A stretch of 64,000 nucleotides of DNA from Costertonia aggregata (GTDB lineage: Bacteria; Bacteroidota; Bacteroidia; Flavobacteriales; Flavobacteriaceae), in assembly GCF_013402795.1 (NCBI RefSeq), contig NZ_CP058595.1, forward strand, positions 3,822,001-3,886,000. Direction: 5' to 3'. Below are positions 43,782 through 52,967 of this stretch, piece after piece (the stretch's first letter is position 1; each line of letters starts with the position of its first letter). The position numbers and the translations under genes were made by a program. Under the pieces are notes generated by a model, which made no database searches, was not told the origin of the DNA, and was given only the letters and a program-made list of their open reading frames with translations.

Positions 43782-44822
43782 TTACTTTACGTATTGAATG
43801 GCTTTTTCTTCCTCAACGCTTTCCACGTCAAAGAACCCTTGATCGGCCATCCAATCATCGCTGTATACCTTGCTCATATATCTGGATCCATGGTCGGGAA
43901 ATATGACTACAACATTGCTATTTTCATTAAATTCACCTTCGGCACTTAGTTGTTTTACCGCCTGAAAAACAGCTCCACTAGTGTACCCTACGAAAATACC
44001 CTCGGTTTTTGAAATTTCCCTAGCTGTATGGGCACTTTCTTGATCGGTGACTTTTTCAAAGATATCGATAACATCAAAATCGGTTGCAGCGGGAATGAGA
44101 TTTTTACCCAAACCTTCTATGCGGTATGGATATATTTCATTGGCATCGAATTCTCGGGTCTCGTGGTACTTTTTTAACACGGAACCGTATGCATCAACAC
44201 CGATTATTTTTATATTGGGATTTTGCTCCTTTAAATATTTTGCCGTTCCTGAAATAGTACCACCGGTACCACTACAGGCTACTAAGTGGGTTATACACCC
44301 ATTGGTCTGGTTCCAAATTTCAGGTCCCGTACTATTGTAGTGGGCCTCCAAATTCAAAGCATTGAAATATTGATTGATATAGATAGAATCTTTCGTTTCT
44401 TCATGCAGTCGTTTTGCCACTTGGTAGTAAGAGCGCGGGTCGTCAGCACTAACATGGGCAGGGCAAACATATACTTTGGCCCCCATGGAGCGCAACATAT
44501 CTATTTTATCTTTGGATGATTTTGAACTAACGGCGAGAATACAATCATATCCTTTTATAATACTCACCATGGCAATACTAAAACCTGTATTGCCCGAAGT
44601 AGTTTCGATTATGGTACTCCCTTGTTTTAAAATTCCTTTTCGTTCAGCCTCCTCAATAATATAATGGGCTATCCTGTCCTTTGAGGAATGCCCGGGATTA
44701 AAAGCTTCTACTTTAGCGTAAAAATTACCGGAAAGGGACGATGCTATTTTATTGAGCTTAACTAGAGGCGTATTTCCTATTAGTTCAAGGATATTGTCGC
44801 AAGCGTTTATTTTTGGTTTCAT
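43782..44822 (-). CDS. PLP-dependent cysteine-synthase family enzyme (cysteate synthase candidate)
   Basis: A 346-residue fold-type II PLP enzyme; start at [24 protein letters not shown]. The PLP Lys is K48 in [10 protein letters not shown], the substrate loop is [10 protein letters not shown] (about 73-82), and the phosphate-binding glycine loop is [16 protein letters not shown]. It adds sulfide, or possibly sulfite, to an activated serine. The NPGHSSKDR loop departs from the NPGGSVKDR seen in plain cysteine synthases. With the acyltransferase-like gene next door I infer a cysteate synthase; cystathionine beta-synthase-like or ordinary cysteine synthase are alternatives. A minus-strand TAATTTTG box lies at 44871-44878. 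Confidence 0.85.
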   Translation of the reverse strand: MKPKINACDNILELIGNTPLVKLNKIASSLSGNFYAKVEAFNPGHSSKDRIAHYIIEEAERKGILKQGSTIIETTSGNTGFSIAMVSIIKGYDCILAVSSKSSKDKIDMLRSMGAKVYVCPAHVSADDPRSYYQVAKRLHEETKDSIYINQYFNALNLEAHYNSTGPEIWNQTNGCITHLVACSGTGGTISGTAKYLKEQNPNIKIIGVDAYGSVLKKYHETREFDANEIYPYRIEGLGKNLIPAATDFDVIDIFEKVTDQESAHTAREISKTEGIFVGYTSGAVFQAVKQLSAEGEFNENSNVVVIFPDHGSRYMSKVYSDDWMADQGFFDVESVEEEKAIQYVK

Positions 44823-44892
44823 GTGTTGAATTAACCGTAACCTATATTTAGGGAAACGAGATTCTGATGACAAAATTACCACTTTTTTTTAA

Positions 44893-47031
44893 TTACTCGA
44901 TTTTGCATTCCAAATCCAATAGAAATGTATATTCCTTGGCGACTTCCTTTAAGGATTCAAAGCGACCGGACGCTCCACCATGACCTGCATCCATATTGAT
45001 GTCAAATAAAAGTAGATTCGTATCGGTTTTCATATCCCTAAGCTTGGCCACCCATTTGGCAGGTTCAAAATATTGTACCTGGGAATCATGCAAACCTGTT
45101 GTGACCAACATATTGGGATAGGCTTGTTTTTTTACGTTATCATAGGGGGAATATGATTTCATGTACTCGTAATATTGCTTTTCATTGGGGTTTCCCCATT
45201 CGTCATATTCTCCCGTGGTCAGGGGGATAGAATCGTCCAACATTGTGGTGACAACATCAACAAATGGTACTTGGGCAACAACGCCATTGTATAATTCGGG
45301 TGCCATGTTCACAATCGCACCCATGAGCAGACCGCCCGCTGAACCACCCATGGCATATAAATGATCAGCACTAGTGTATTTTTTTTCAATCAAATATTTT
45401 GAGCAATCCACAAAATCGGTAAACGTGTTCTTTTTGTTCAACAACTTACCATCTTCATACCAAGGCCTGCCTAAATATTGCCCTCCCCTTACATGTGCCA
45501 AGGCATATACAAAACCTCGGTCCAAAAGGCTTAAACGTACTGTGGAAAAATACGGGTCAATGGTTGCACCATAAGATCCATATGCATATTGCAGTAGAGG
45601 TGTCTCAGGACTTAATAGGGTATTTTTATGATATACTATGGACATGGGCACCTTAACACCATCTCTTGCAATGGCCCAGATTCTCTTTTCCACGTAATTC
45701 TCCTTATTGAATTTACCCCCAAGAACTTCTTGCTCTTTTTTAATATCCTTCTCCCGGGTTTTCATGTTAAAATCAATTACAGAACTGGGTGTAGCCATAG
45801 AATTGTATCCGTAACGAAGTATTTCGGTATCAAAATCGGGATTGGTGCTCACATAAGCCGTGTAGGTTTCATTATCAAAGGGAAGGTAATAACTATCGGA
45901 TTCGTCCCAGCGGTTTATCTTTATCCGGTTCAACCCGTTCTCACGTTCGGAAAGCACATAATACTCCTTAAAGATATCGATGTCTTCCAAAAGAACATTT
46001 TCTCGGTGCGAAATGAATTCTTCCCAGTGTTCCGCACTTGTTTTGTCTTCCCCGGCTTTCATTAACTTAAAGTTGGTAGCCCCATCTTTATTGGTCAATA
46101 CATAAAAATTATCGCCATAATGGGAAATACTATACTCCAAGCCCCTAGTTCGGGGGGAGAACATTCGAAACGTACCATTGGGGTCATTGGCGTTCAATAT
46201 TTGATATTCGGAAGTCAATGTACTGTACGAACCGATTACAATGTACTTTTTGGATTTTGTTTTATAGACGAAGGTTCCGAAAGTATCGTCCTTTTCATGA
46301 AATATGAGTTCATCAGAAGATGGCGGAGTGCCCAAAGTGTGCTTGTAAATTTTATCGGAACGCAATGTTACCGGGTCTTTTTTTGTGTAAAACAACGTTT
46401 TGTTATCATCTGCCCAAACGGAGCCTCCTGTGGTATTGTCAATTTTATCATCATATATTTTTCCAGTCTTCAAATTCTTGATTTGAATGGTATACTGCCT
46501 TCTAGATACCGTATCTACTCCAAAAGCAGCCATGGTATTGTCCGGACTAATGGAAATACCGCCAATACTAAAGTATTCATGGTCTTTGGCCAGTTCATTG
46601 CCATTGAACATTATTTCCTCATCGGCATCAAGGGTTTCTTTTTTTCTGGAATATATTGGGTATTCCTTTCCTGTTTCATACCTGGTTATATACCAGTACC
46701 CATCATTTTTATAGGGCACGCTATAATCGTCTTCTTTGATCCTAGCTTTCATTTCTTCAAAAAGGGTTTCCTGAAAATCTTTGGTGTGGCCCGTTAATTG
46801 GGCATAATATGAATTCTCCTCTTCCAAATAATCTATAACAGCTTTATTTTCCCTATCATTTAGCCAGTAGTAGTTATCAGTTCTTACATCACCATGCTTT
46901 TCAAGTTTTTGAGGATTTTTTTTTGCTACCGGAGATTTAATTTTGGTCATGCTGTTTTTTTGATTTTGACACGAAATGGCAAAAGTAATACTTAACAACA
47001 AAACGGCTTGCTTTTGAACGAATGGATTCAT
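44893..47031 (-). CDS. S9 family oligopeptidase B-like lipoprotein
   Basis: A 712-residue prolyl-oligopeptidase family serine peptidase. Start at MNPFVQKQAVLLLSITFAISCQNQ, which gives a lipobox at about residue 21. The beta-propeller N-domain has EKHGDVRTDNYYWLNDRENKAVIDYLEEEN. The catalytic domain shows YGSYGATIDPYFS, the nucleophile in YAMGGSAGGLLMGA, and a C-terminal His in MDAGHGGASGRF. Oligopeptidase B-type enzymes cleave after basic residues in short peptides. Divergent from the EbfC gene. Confidence 0.94.
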   Translation of the reverse strand: MNPFVQKQAVLLLSITFAISCQNQKNSMTKIKSPVAKKNPQKLEKHGDVRTDNYYWLNDRENKAVIDYLEEENSYYAQLTGHTKDFQETLFEEMKARIKEDDYSVPYKNDGYWYITRYETGKEYPIYSRKKETLDADEEIMFNGNELAKDHEYFSIGGISISPDNTMAAFGVDTVSRRQYTIQIKNLKTGKIYDDKIDNTTGGSVWADDNKTLFYTKKDPVTLRSDKIYKHTLGTPPSSDELIFHEKDDTFGTFVYKTKSKKYIVIGSYSTLTSEYQILNANDPNGTFRMFSPRTRGLEYSISHYGDNFYVLTNKDGATNFKLMKAGEDKTSAEHWEEFISHRENVLLEDIDIFKEYYVLSERENGLNRIKINRWDESDSYYLPFDNETYTAYVSTNPDFDTEILRYGYNSMATPSSVIDFNMKTREKDIKKEQEVLGGKFNKENYVEKRIWAIARDGVKVPMSIVYHKNTLLSPETPLLQYAYGSYGATIDPYFSTVRLSLLDRGFVYALAHVRGGQYLGRPWYEDGKLLNKKNTFTDFVDCSKYLIEKKYTSADHLYAMGGSAGGLLMGAIVNMAPELYNGVVAQVPFVDVVTTMLDDSIPLTTGEYDEWGNPNEKQYYEYMKSYSPYDNVKKQAYPNMLVTTGLHDSQVQYFEPAKWVAKLRDMKTDTNLLLFDINMDAGHGGASGRFESLKEVAKEYTFLLDLECKIE

Positions 47032-47037
47032 ACTCTC

Positions 47038-47066
47038 TTGATTATTCACGCAATTTAGTAATTTTG
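47038..47066 (+). promoter_or_regulatory. Promoter of the EbfC gene
   Basis: TTG at 47038-47040, 18 bases, TAATTTTG at 47059-47066, then the ATG at 47091. Consensus Bacteroidota promoter in a 60-base divergent gap with the oligopeptidase gene. Confidence 0.65.
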
Positions 47067-47090
47067 ACAAATCAATTTTAAAAATATATT

Positions 47091-47417
47091 ATGTTCGGAG
47101 ATATCATGGGAATGATGGGTAAACTAAAAGAGACCCAAGAAAAAGTTAAAATCACGAAAGAGAGGTTAAACCATGTGGTTTTAGAGGAAACCTCATCGGA
47201 CGGTCTATTAAAAATTGAGATTACCGCAAATAGGCTCGTAAAATCGATAACGATTGACGATTCGTTGCTTTCTGATAAGGAACAATTGGAAGACTATCTT
47301 ATTTTGACCGTAAACAAAGCTATTGAAAAAGCTACCCAAGTGAACGAAGCCGAGCTTTCTGCCGTGGCAAAAGAGGGCATGCCCAATATTCCGGGGATGG
47401 ACGGGCTTTTTAAATAG
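47091..47417 (+). CDS. YbaB/EbfC-family nucleoid-associated protein
   Basis: A 108-residue DNA-binding protein of the YbaB/EbfC family. [60 protein letters not shown] has the family pattern: a Met-rich N-terminal helix, then two beta strands and a C-terminal helix. It dimerises and coats DNA. It stands alone with its own promoter, not next to dnaX or recR as in many other phyla. Confidence 0.93.
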   Translation: MFGDIMGMMGKLKETQEKVKITKERLNHVVLEETSSDGLLKIEITANRLVKSITIDDSLLSDKEQLEDYLILTVNKAIEKATQVNEAELSAVAKEGMPNIPGMDGLFK

Positions 47418-47477
47418 CTGGTCTTACTGCTACGCCTTGCAGTTTTATTTATGGGTAGTTTTTAATATCTTGATGTT

Positions 47478-47792
47478 ATGTTCAAAATCAATAAAAAGAA
47501 AGACGGGCTGTTCGAGTTTACATTAACATCTGCAAGCGGGCAAACCTTATTGAAAAGCCTACCATTTTCTACCGAAGCCGAATTGAAACATACCATGCAT
47601 GAACTTGCCATTAATAAGCAAGCTATGAATAGTATGGAAAGAAAGACCGATCATCTGGGAAAATTCCATTTTTCCGTTAAAAACTCAAAGGGTAGTATTA
47701 TTGGGAAAAGTAACCTTTACAGCTCAGAAGCGGGTATGGAAAATGGTATCAAAAATTTTAAAAAACGACTTGAAACAATTTCAAAATTGTAA
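47478..47792 (+). CDS. YegP-like protein with two DUF1508 repeats
   Basis: A 104-residue protein made of two repeats of about 50 residues, FKINKKKDGLFEFTLTSASGQTLLKSLPFSTEAELKHTMHEL and HLGKFHFSVKNSKGSIIGKSNLYSSEAGMENGIKNF. These match the DUF1508/YegP fold (beta-beta-beta-alpha). Function in cells is poorly known. Its stop codon lies 12 bases inside the 3' end of the convergent threonine aldolase gene, with no room for a terminator. Confidence 0.88.
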   Translation: MFKINKKKDGLFEFTLTSASGQTLLKSLPFSTEAELKHTMHELAINKQAMNSMERKTDHLGKFHFSVKNSKGSIIGKSNLYSSEAGMENGIKNFKKRLETISKL

Positions 47793-48809
47793 TTCTTGCA
47801 GTATTGACAAGAACTTATCATGCATTTTTTCCGTATAATCCAAATGCGTTACTATTCTCAGCTTTCCCTGTCCCATGCCGATAATATGGATATGGTTTTC
47901 CTTTAGTTTATGAACAAAACCCTCTACTGATATCTGCTTTTCATCAATTTCAAAAATGATGATATTGGTTTCTACGGGCTCAACCTTTTTTACAAAAGGC
48001 AATCCCTTTAAAACAGTACCTATCTCATTCGCTTTTTTATGGTCATCGGCCAATCTATCCAAATGATTATCCAAGGCATAAGTGCCGGCGGCCGCTAAAA
48101 ATCCCGCTTGGCGCATTCCGCCTCCAAATACCTTCCTAATGCGCAAAGCCTTATTGATATATACCTGACTTCCCACCAATACGGAGCCTACTGGGCAACC
48201 CAAGCCTTTGCTAAAACAAACACTAACGGTATCAAAAAGAGCACCGTACTGTTGTGGTGTTTCGTTTTTCGCAATCAAGGCATTCCATAAACGGGCGCCG
48301 TCCAAATGGTAGGCAAGGTCATTTGCCTCGCAAACCGATTGTATGCGTTTGAGCTCTTCAAAGTCCCAGCAGCCGCCCCCACCCTTGTTGGTAGTGTTTT
48401 CTACACAAACCAATGTGGTCAACGGACTATGGTAAAAATCGGGCGGGTTGATGCTAGCTTCTACTTGTTCGGCCGTCATCATGCCTCTATGACCGTCTAC
48501 CAACTTACACGAAACCCCACTGTTAAAACTAACACCACCACCTTCATAATTATACACATGGGCGTATTTGTCACATATTAATTGATCTCCGGGGTTGGTA
48601 TGTAGTTTAATCGCCGTTTGGTTGGTCATGGTACCGCTTGGAAAAAACAAAGCGGCCTCCTTACCAAAAAGGTTAGCTACTTTTTCCTCAAAAGTATTTA
48701 CGGTAGGATCTTCTTTGAACACATCGTCCCCAACTTTGGCAGACATCATGGCATCAAGCATTCCTGGTGTCGGTCGGGTTACGGTATCGCTGATAAGGTT
48801 AATTTCCAT
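47781..48809 (-). CDS. Low-specificity L-threonine aldolase family enzyme
   Basis: A 342-residue PLP enzyme of the GntG/LtaE group, splitting L-threonine or L-allo-threonine to glycine and acetaldehyde. The PLP Lys is in TVSVCFSKGLGCPVGSVLVG and the stacking His and aspartate in YHLDGARLWNA. The N-terminal SDTVTRPTPGMLDAMMSAKVGDDVFKEDP is the family signature. It converges with the YegP-like gene and overlaps its last 12 bases. Confidence 0.94.
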   Translation of the reverse strand: MEINLISDTVTRPTPGMLDAMMSAKVGDDVFKEDPTVNTFEEKVANLFGKEAALFFPSGTMTNQTAIKLHTNPGDQLICDKYAHVYNYEGGGVSFNSGVSCKLVDGHRGMMTAEQVEASINPPDFYHSPLTTLVCVENTTNKGGGGCWDFEELKRIQSVCEANDLAYHLDGARLWNALIAKNETPQQYGALFDTVSVCFSKGLGCPVGSVLVGSQVYINKALRIRKVFGGGMRQAGFLAAAGTYALDNHLDRLADDHKKANEIGTVLKGLPFVKKVEPVETNIIIFEIDEKQISVEGFVHKLKENHIHIIGMGQGKLRIVTHLDYTEKMHDKFLSILQELQF

Positions 48810-48892
48810 AAATTTCAGGAACTTATTGATTGTAAAACTTAAGATAAATTAAAAAGCCATTCGGGTTTTGAGCTTGTGCTTTTAGTAGCATT

Positions 48893-51298
48893 TCAATGAA
48901 AACAGTCCATACCAATAGGAGAGCCATCCGGTATTTTTGGTACTGGAATGACTTTAAAGTGTTCCGGATGATTATAAAACTCCTTTATTCTTCTGTCCAT
49001 TTCTGCCCGTATGGCATTATTTGGGGAATTTGTAGCCAAACCGATAGCTATTTCCTTAATTTTCTGATGCGCAATCGCATTCACTTGCGGATGCACCTTA
49101 TCGTGGGCCGCTAAGTTCATCAAATGAAAAAGCACCCTAAAATTGATATTGTGCTGTACCTCACCCGTGTAAATATCCTTGTCTTTTTTGTAGATGGTAT
49201 TTGATATTACCCTTCCCAAAACATCATCCAATCCAAGATTAGAAGGGTCAACTGCTTTTTGCTGTATCAATCTTGAGGCTCGCTCCGGATGCAAGAGCAA
49301 CCCTAAGGTCATATCGGCAGCGGTTTCGGGAGCGGATAGCGCGTCAAAAGAAACCCCTGTTTTACCTTTTAAGGACTCTCTGGTTCTGTTATAACCTATG
49401 GCCCTTGGGGGGAACAATTCCAATTTTTCTTTCGGTATGGCAATTTTGGAGGCATCCAAGGTCATTAAAATGGTTTCAAGGGCTTCTTGCTGAGCCTTTT
49501 TATTGACGATTTCTACCGTTTTTTGTCCATCACCCTTTACTGAGTAATTGTAATCCAAACCGCCGATAACCTTAGCTGTTGCTTCGGTCTGATATCTATG
49601 GAAAAAATACAAAGGAGCAAATACGTCCTCTAAGACAGAGTTGGGTTCGTTTTTACGAATATTGTCAATTGAAAAATTGGCGATGGCCACCTCCCTTATT
49701 TTTAAAACATCCTCCAATTCTGCCGCAGCGGTTTTCCCATTGTCCCACAAATGTGCCAAGGCATGCGCGCCACCCTGCGGACGGGCATCTTGGTCAGAAA
49801 TATATCGCAATCCGTCTGTTTTCGCTTTGTTCAATATTTTGTTCAAAGCATCTTTTTCGTTAGTGTTCTTTGGAAAATCAGAATATGAATAGGCAACGGT
49901 AACCTTGTCCCATTCCCCGATACCCGTATCATATGCATTTGAAAAATCGATTTGCCCATTTTTTAAACTAAACTGCGGATGGGGATAATCCATAACCGAG
50001 GCCCTACCATTAGTACTTGCCGCAAAATTATGGGCAAATCCCAAAGTATGGCCTATTTCATGTGCGGAAAGTTGACGAATACGTGCCAAAGCCAATTCCA
50101 ACATAGCATTATGATTATCATCCCGCTCGGCAAAAGGTTTGTTCATTAAGGCTTGGGCAATCAAAAAATCCTGTCGAATACGAAGGCTACCCAAACTAAC
50201 GTGCCCTTTCATGATTTCGCCCGTTCTAGGATCTGTGATGCTACTGCCATAGCTCCACCCCCTAGTGGAACGGTGCACCCATTGTATTACGTTATAGCGA
50301 ACATCCAAAGGATCGGCATTATCGGGCAGCATTTTTAATTGAAAGGCATTTTTATAGCCGATTGCCTCAAAAGCTTGGTTCCACCATTTGCCACCGTTCA
50401 ACAATGCAGAGCGAACAGGTTCCGGTGTACCGTTATCCAAATAGTAAATTATGGGCTCAACCGCCTCACTAAAGGTCGCGGTCGGATCCTTTTTCGCTAA
50501 TCGGTGTCTCGTAACAAATCTTTTTAATATCGGCTCCTGTACCGGGGTAGAATAATCATAATAGGATAATGGGTACGAACCACACCTGGCATCAAAAGGC
50601 CTTTTTACATAGTCGTCATCTGGCAACTGAATGAAAGAATGATGCTGTGCCACGGTCACCAATGCGGCATTAGGGGCTACCGAACGTATATATTCTCCCA
50701 TGGGCTCTCCCTTAAACGTGAGTGTCACGTCTATCTCTATATTTTGCGGAAAGGCTTTTGTACGTTCCAAAGCTATATAGCTTCTATCCCTGTTCAAAGA
50801 ATAATTACCTTGTTTTCTCTGTTTCAACTTCTTGGCTACACCATGGGTATCCTGCATCAAAAAGTCGGTAATATCAATAATATAGTTGCCGTTTTTCTCT
50901 TGTTCAATCTTAAATCCAAATAAAATCGACTTTGCAAAGGCTTGCTCTACGGATTTCCTTTCCAAAGCATTATCGGTAAGTGCCCTGAATTTTAGATTGG
51001 GTTGTACCAACATCAGCTTATTGCCCGCTTTTTTGAAAAAAACCACTTGTTCATTACCCAACTGCCCCCTATCCAAACCAATATCGTTACTTCCTATCCC
51101 ACTACTTAGAGAATATACATACAAAAACTCCTTGTTCAATTCATCTACTTCCAAATATATCTTATCGTTGTTTTCATCATAATAAAAATCGAAAAGACCT
51201 TGATACTTTTTGAAATTTTTACTTTTCTCCGAAAATTGGGCCGAAACCGTTGAGCAGACAGTAAGAAATATAAAAAGAAAAAATAAAGCTCGTATCAT
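48893..51298 (-). CDS. Exported zinc-dependent metalloprotease (DUF5117-type)
   Basis: An 801-residue exported protease; start at MIRALFFLFIFLTVCSTVSAQ, the first ATG giving a clean signal peptide. The N-terminal DUF5118/5117-like part has EKSKNFKKYQGLFDFYYDENNDKIYLEVDELNKEFLYVYSL. The metal site is LSAHEIGHTLGFAHNFAAS (HExxHxxGxxH, metzincin-like), followed by SVMDYP, the Met-turn. It lies divergent from prfB. Bacteroidota encode several such proteins; substrates are unknown. Confidence 0.94.
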   Translation of the reverse strand: MIRALFFLFIFLTVCSTVSAQFSEKSKNFKKYQGLFDFYYDENNDKIYLEVDELNKEFLYVYSLSSGIGSNDIGLDRGQLGNEQVVFFKKAGNKLMLVQPNLKFRALTDNALERKSVEQAFAKSILFGFKIEQEKNGNYIIDITDFLMQDTHGVAKKLKQRKQGNYSLNRDRSYIALERTKAFPQNIEIDVTLTFKGEPMGEYIRSVAPNAALVTVAQHHSFIQLPDDDYVKRPFDARCGSYPLSYYDYSTPVQEPILKRFVTRHRLAKKDPTATFSEAVEPIIYYLDNGTPEPVRSALLNGGKWWNQAFEAIGYKNAFQLKMLPDNADPLDVRYNVIQWVHRSTRGWSYGSSITDPRTGEIMKGHVSLGSLRIRQDFLIAQALMNKPFAERDDNHNAMLELALARIRQLSAHEIGHTLGFAHNFAASTNGRASVMDYPHPQFSLKNGQIDFSNAYDTGIGEWDKVTVAYSYSDFPKNTNEKDALNKILNKAKTDGLRYISDQDARPQGGAHALAHLWDNGKTAAAELEDVLKIREVAIANFSIDNIRKNEPNSVLEDVFAPLYFFHRYQTEATAKVIGGLDYNYSVKGDGQKTVEIVNKKAQQEALETILMTLDASKIAIPKEKLELFPPRAIGYNRTRESLKGKTGVSFDALSAPETAADMTLGLLLHPERASRLIQQKAVDPSNLGLDDVLGRVISNTIYKKDKDIYTGEVQHNINFRVLFHLMNLAAHDKVHPQVNAIAHQKIKEIAIGLATNSPNNAIRAEMDRRIKEFYNHPEHFKVIPVPKIPDGSPIGMDCFH

Positions 51299-51349
51299 TT
51301 TGTTGGTTTTAACGTAATTAGGAACGGGACTAAATTTAGATAAATTTGA

Positions 51350-51379
51350 TTGTACAACCATACATAAACTCTATTTTTG
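51350..51379 (+). promoter_or_regulatory. prfB promoter
   Basis: TTG at 51350-51352, 19 bases, TATTTTTG at 51372-51379, about 18 bases before the ATG at 51398. Immediately after it CAAAAGTA (51381-51388) reads as TACTTTTG on the minus strand. Confidence 0.65.
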
Positions 51380-51397
51380 CCAAAAGTAAAATTGAAC

Positions 51398-52496
51398 ATG
51401 ATTACCACAGATCATTATAAAGGTCTTCAAGATCGCCTAGGTGCGTTAAGGAGGTATCTTTGACATAGATGGCAAATTAATAGAGATTGAGAACGAACAG
51501 GAAAAAACCCTGGCTCCAGATTTTTGGGATAACCCTCAAGAAGCGCAGGCGCACATGAAGTTCATCCAATCCAAAAAACAATGGGTTGATGATTATAATA
51601 CAGCCAAAACCTTGGTCAACGACCTTGAGGTACTTTTGGAATTTCAACAAGAAGGCGAAGTTTCCGAAGCCGAGGTCGAAGCACAATATACCAAGGCAAT
51701 TGCAGTTATCGAAAAAATGGAGTTCAAGAACATGCTTTCAGAAGAAGGTGATGAACTCACAGCTGTATTGCAGATTACCGCTGGTGCGGGAGGCACCGAA
51801 AGCTGTGATTGGGCCGCTATGCTTATGCGCATGTACATGATGTGGGCCGAGAAAAACGGCTATAAGGTAAAGGAACTCAATTACCAAGAAGGCGATGTTG
51901 CAGGTATAAAAACCGTCACCCTGGAAATAGATGGGGAATATGGTTTTGGTTGGTTAAAAGGAGAAAATGGCGTGCACCGTTTGGTTCGTATTTCTCCATT
52001 TGACAGTAATGCCAAACGCCATACTTCTTTTGCATCGGTTTATGTATATCCCCTGGTAGATGATAGTATTGAAATTGACATAAACCCCGCAGATATCGAG
52101 ATAACCACTGCAAGGTCTAGTGGTGCTGGTGGACAAAACGTCAACAAGGTAGAAACCAAAGTTCAGCTGGTGCATAAACCTAGCGGTATACAGATTTCTT
52201 GTTCAGATTCCAGAAGCCAGCATGACAATAGGGCTACCGCTCTTAAAATGCTTAAATCACAATTGTACGAAATAGAGCTTAGAAAAAAAATGGAAGCACG
52301 GCAGGAGATAGAGTCCTCAAAAATGAAAATAGAATGGGGTTCCCAAATCCGAAATTATGTAATGCATCCCTATAAATTGGTAAAGGATGTACGTACTGCC
52401 GAGGAGACTGGAAATGTCGATGCCGTTATGGACGGTAACATAGACCAGTTTTTAAAGGCTTATCTGATGATGATGGGGCAAAAAGAAGAGGAATAG
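51398..52496 (+). CDS. prfB: Peptide chain release factor 2, with programmed +1 frameshift
   Basis: RF2 releases the finished protein at UGA and UAA. The gene is read in two frames. From ATG 51398 the first 21 codons run to CTT, where an in-frame TGA (51461-51463) follows. A +1 shift there continues as Asp-Ile-Asp-Gly-Lys-Leu-Ile to the stop at 52496, giving about 365 residues. Class-I release-factor marks are present: the SPF tripeptide in [16 protein letters not shown] and the catalytic GGQ in [17 protein letters not shown] naive gene caller would begin at the later ATG (51555) and lose the first 53 residues. Confidence 0.96.
51449..51463 (+). promoter_or_regulatory. prfB: prfB programmed frameshift signal
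   Basis: AGGAGG (51449-51454), three bases, CTT (51458-51460), then TGA followed by C. This is the classical arrangement: an internal Shine-Dalgarno pairs with 16S rRNA, the tRNA on CUU slips to UUU, and the weak UGA-C context favours the shift when RF2 is scarce. Confidence 0.95.
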
Positions 52497-52532
52497 CTGG
52501 TTGGCGAACGTAAATTTGAAAAATAGTCATAA

Positions 52533-52874
52533 ATGATTAAAATATATCATAATCCCAGATGCAGGAAATCACGCGAAGGACTCCAATTATTAGAGAAATC
52601 TGGCAAGGAGTTTGAAGTAATCAAATATTTGGAAGAAATCCCAACCAAAGAAGAACTAAGAGAGGTTCTTGATTGTTTGGGTATAACACCGGAAAACCTG
52701 GTACGTAAAAATGAAACGATTTGGAAAGAAAACTATCGCGGTAAACTACTGTCCAATGAGCAAATTTTAGACGCCATGATAGCTCACCCAAAATTGATAG
52801 AGCGACCCATCGTCGTTAATGGTAATAAAGCGGTTATAGGTAGGCCAGCTGAGAACATATCCAGAGTTTTGTAG
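52533..52874 (+). CDS. ArsC/Spx-family thioredoxin-fold protein
   Basis: A 113-residue ArsC-family protein. IYHNPRCRKSREGLQLLE carries the single catalytic Cys of arsenate reductase (Cys at about residue 9), with no second Cys in a CxxC. PIVVNGNKAVIGRPAENISRVL is the typical C-terminus. The glutaredoxin-dependent arsenate reductase role is a family guess, because no ars operon is nearby. It may equally act in general thiol chemistry. Starts 37 bases after prfB. Confidence 0.9.
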   Translation: MIKIYHNPRCRKSREGLQLLEKSGKEFEVIKYLEEIPTKEELREVLDCLGITPENLVRKNETIWKENYRGKLLSNEQILDAMIAHPKLIERPIVVNGNKAVIGRPAENISRVL

Positions 52875-52875
52875 C

Positions 52876-52895
52876 TTCTGTTTATCTAAACAGAA
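52876..52895. repeat. Perfect inverted repeat after the ArsC gene
   Basis: TTCTGTTTA, two bases, TAAACAGAA, a perfect 9-base palindrome starting 2 bases past the ArsC-family stop. No T-run follows, so it is not a clean terminator. It could be an operator for the downstream 52968 gene. A second short hairpin, CCCTT-AACC-AAGGG, lies at 52919-52932. Confidence 0.55.
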
Positions 52896-52967
52896 TATAA
52901 ATTAAACGTTTTAACAAACCCTTAACCAAGGGGGATTAAACCAAAGTATAATTTTACAATCAAAGTC

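Noticed and set aside
46120-46797. A 225-codon plus-strand frame inside the oligopeptidase gene
   Set aside because: It is antisense to a gene with intact catalytic motifs; the length is a by-product of its codon usage.
51555-52496. Treating prfB as starting at the later ATG
   Set aside because: The upstream 21 codons, the AGGAGG-CTT-TGA signal and the continuing +1 frame show the classical programmed frameshift.
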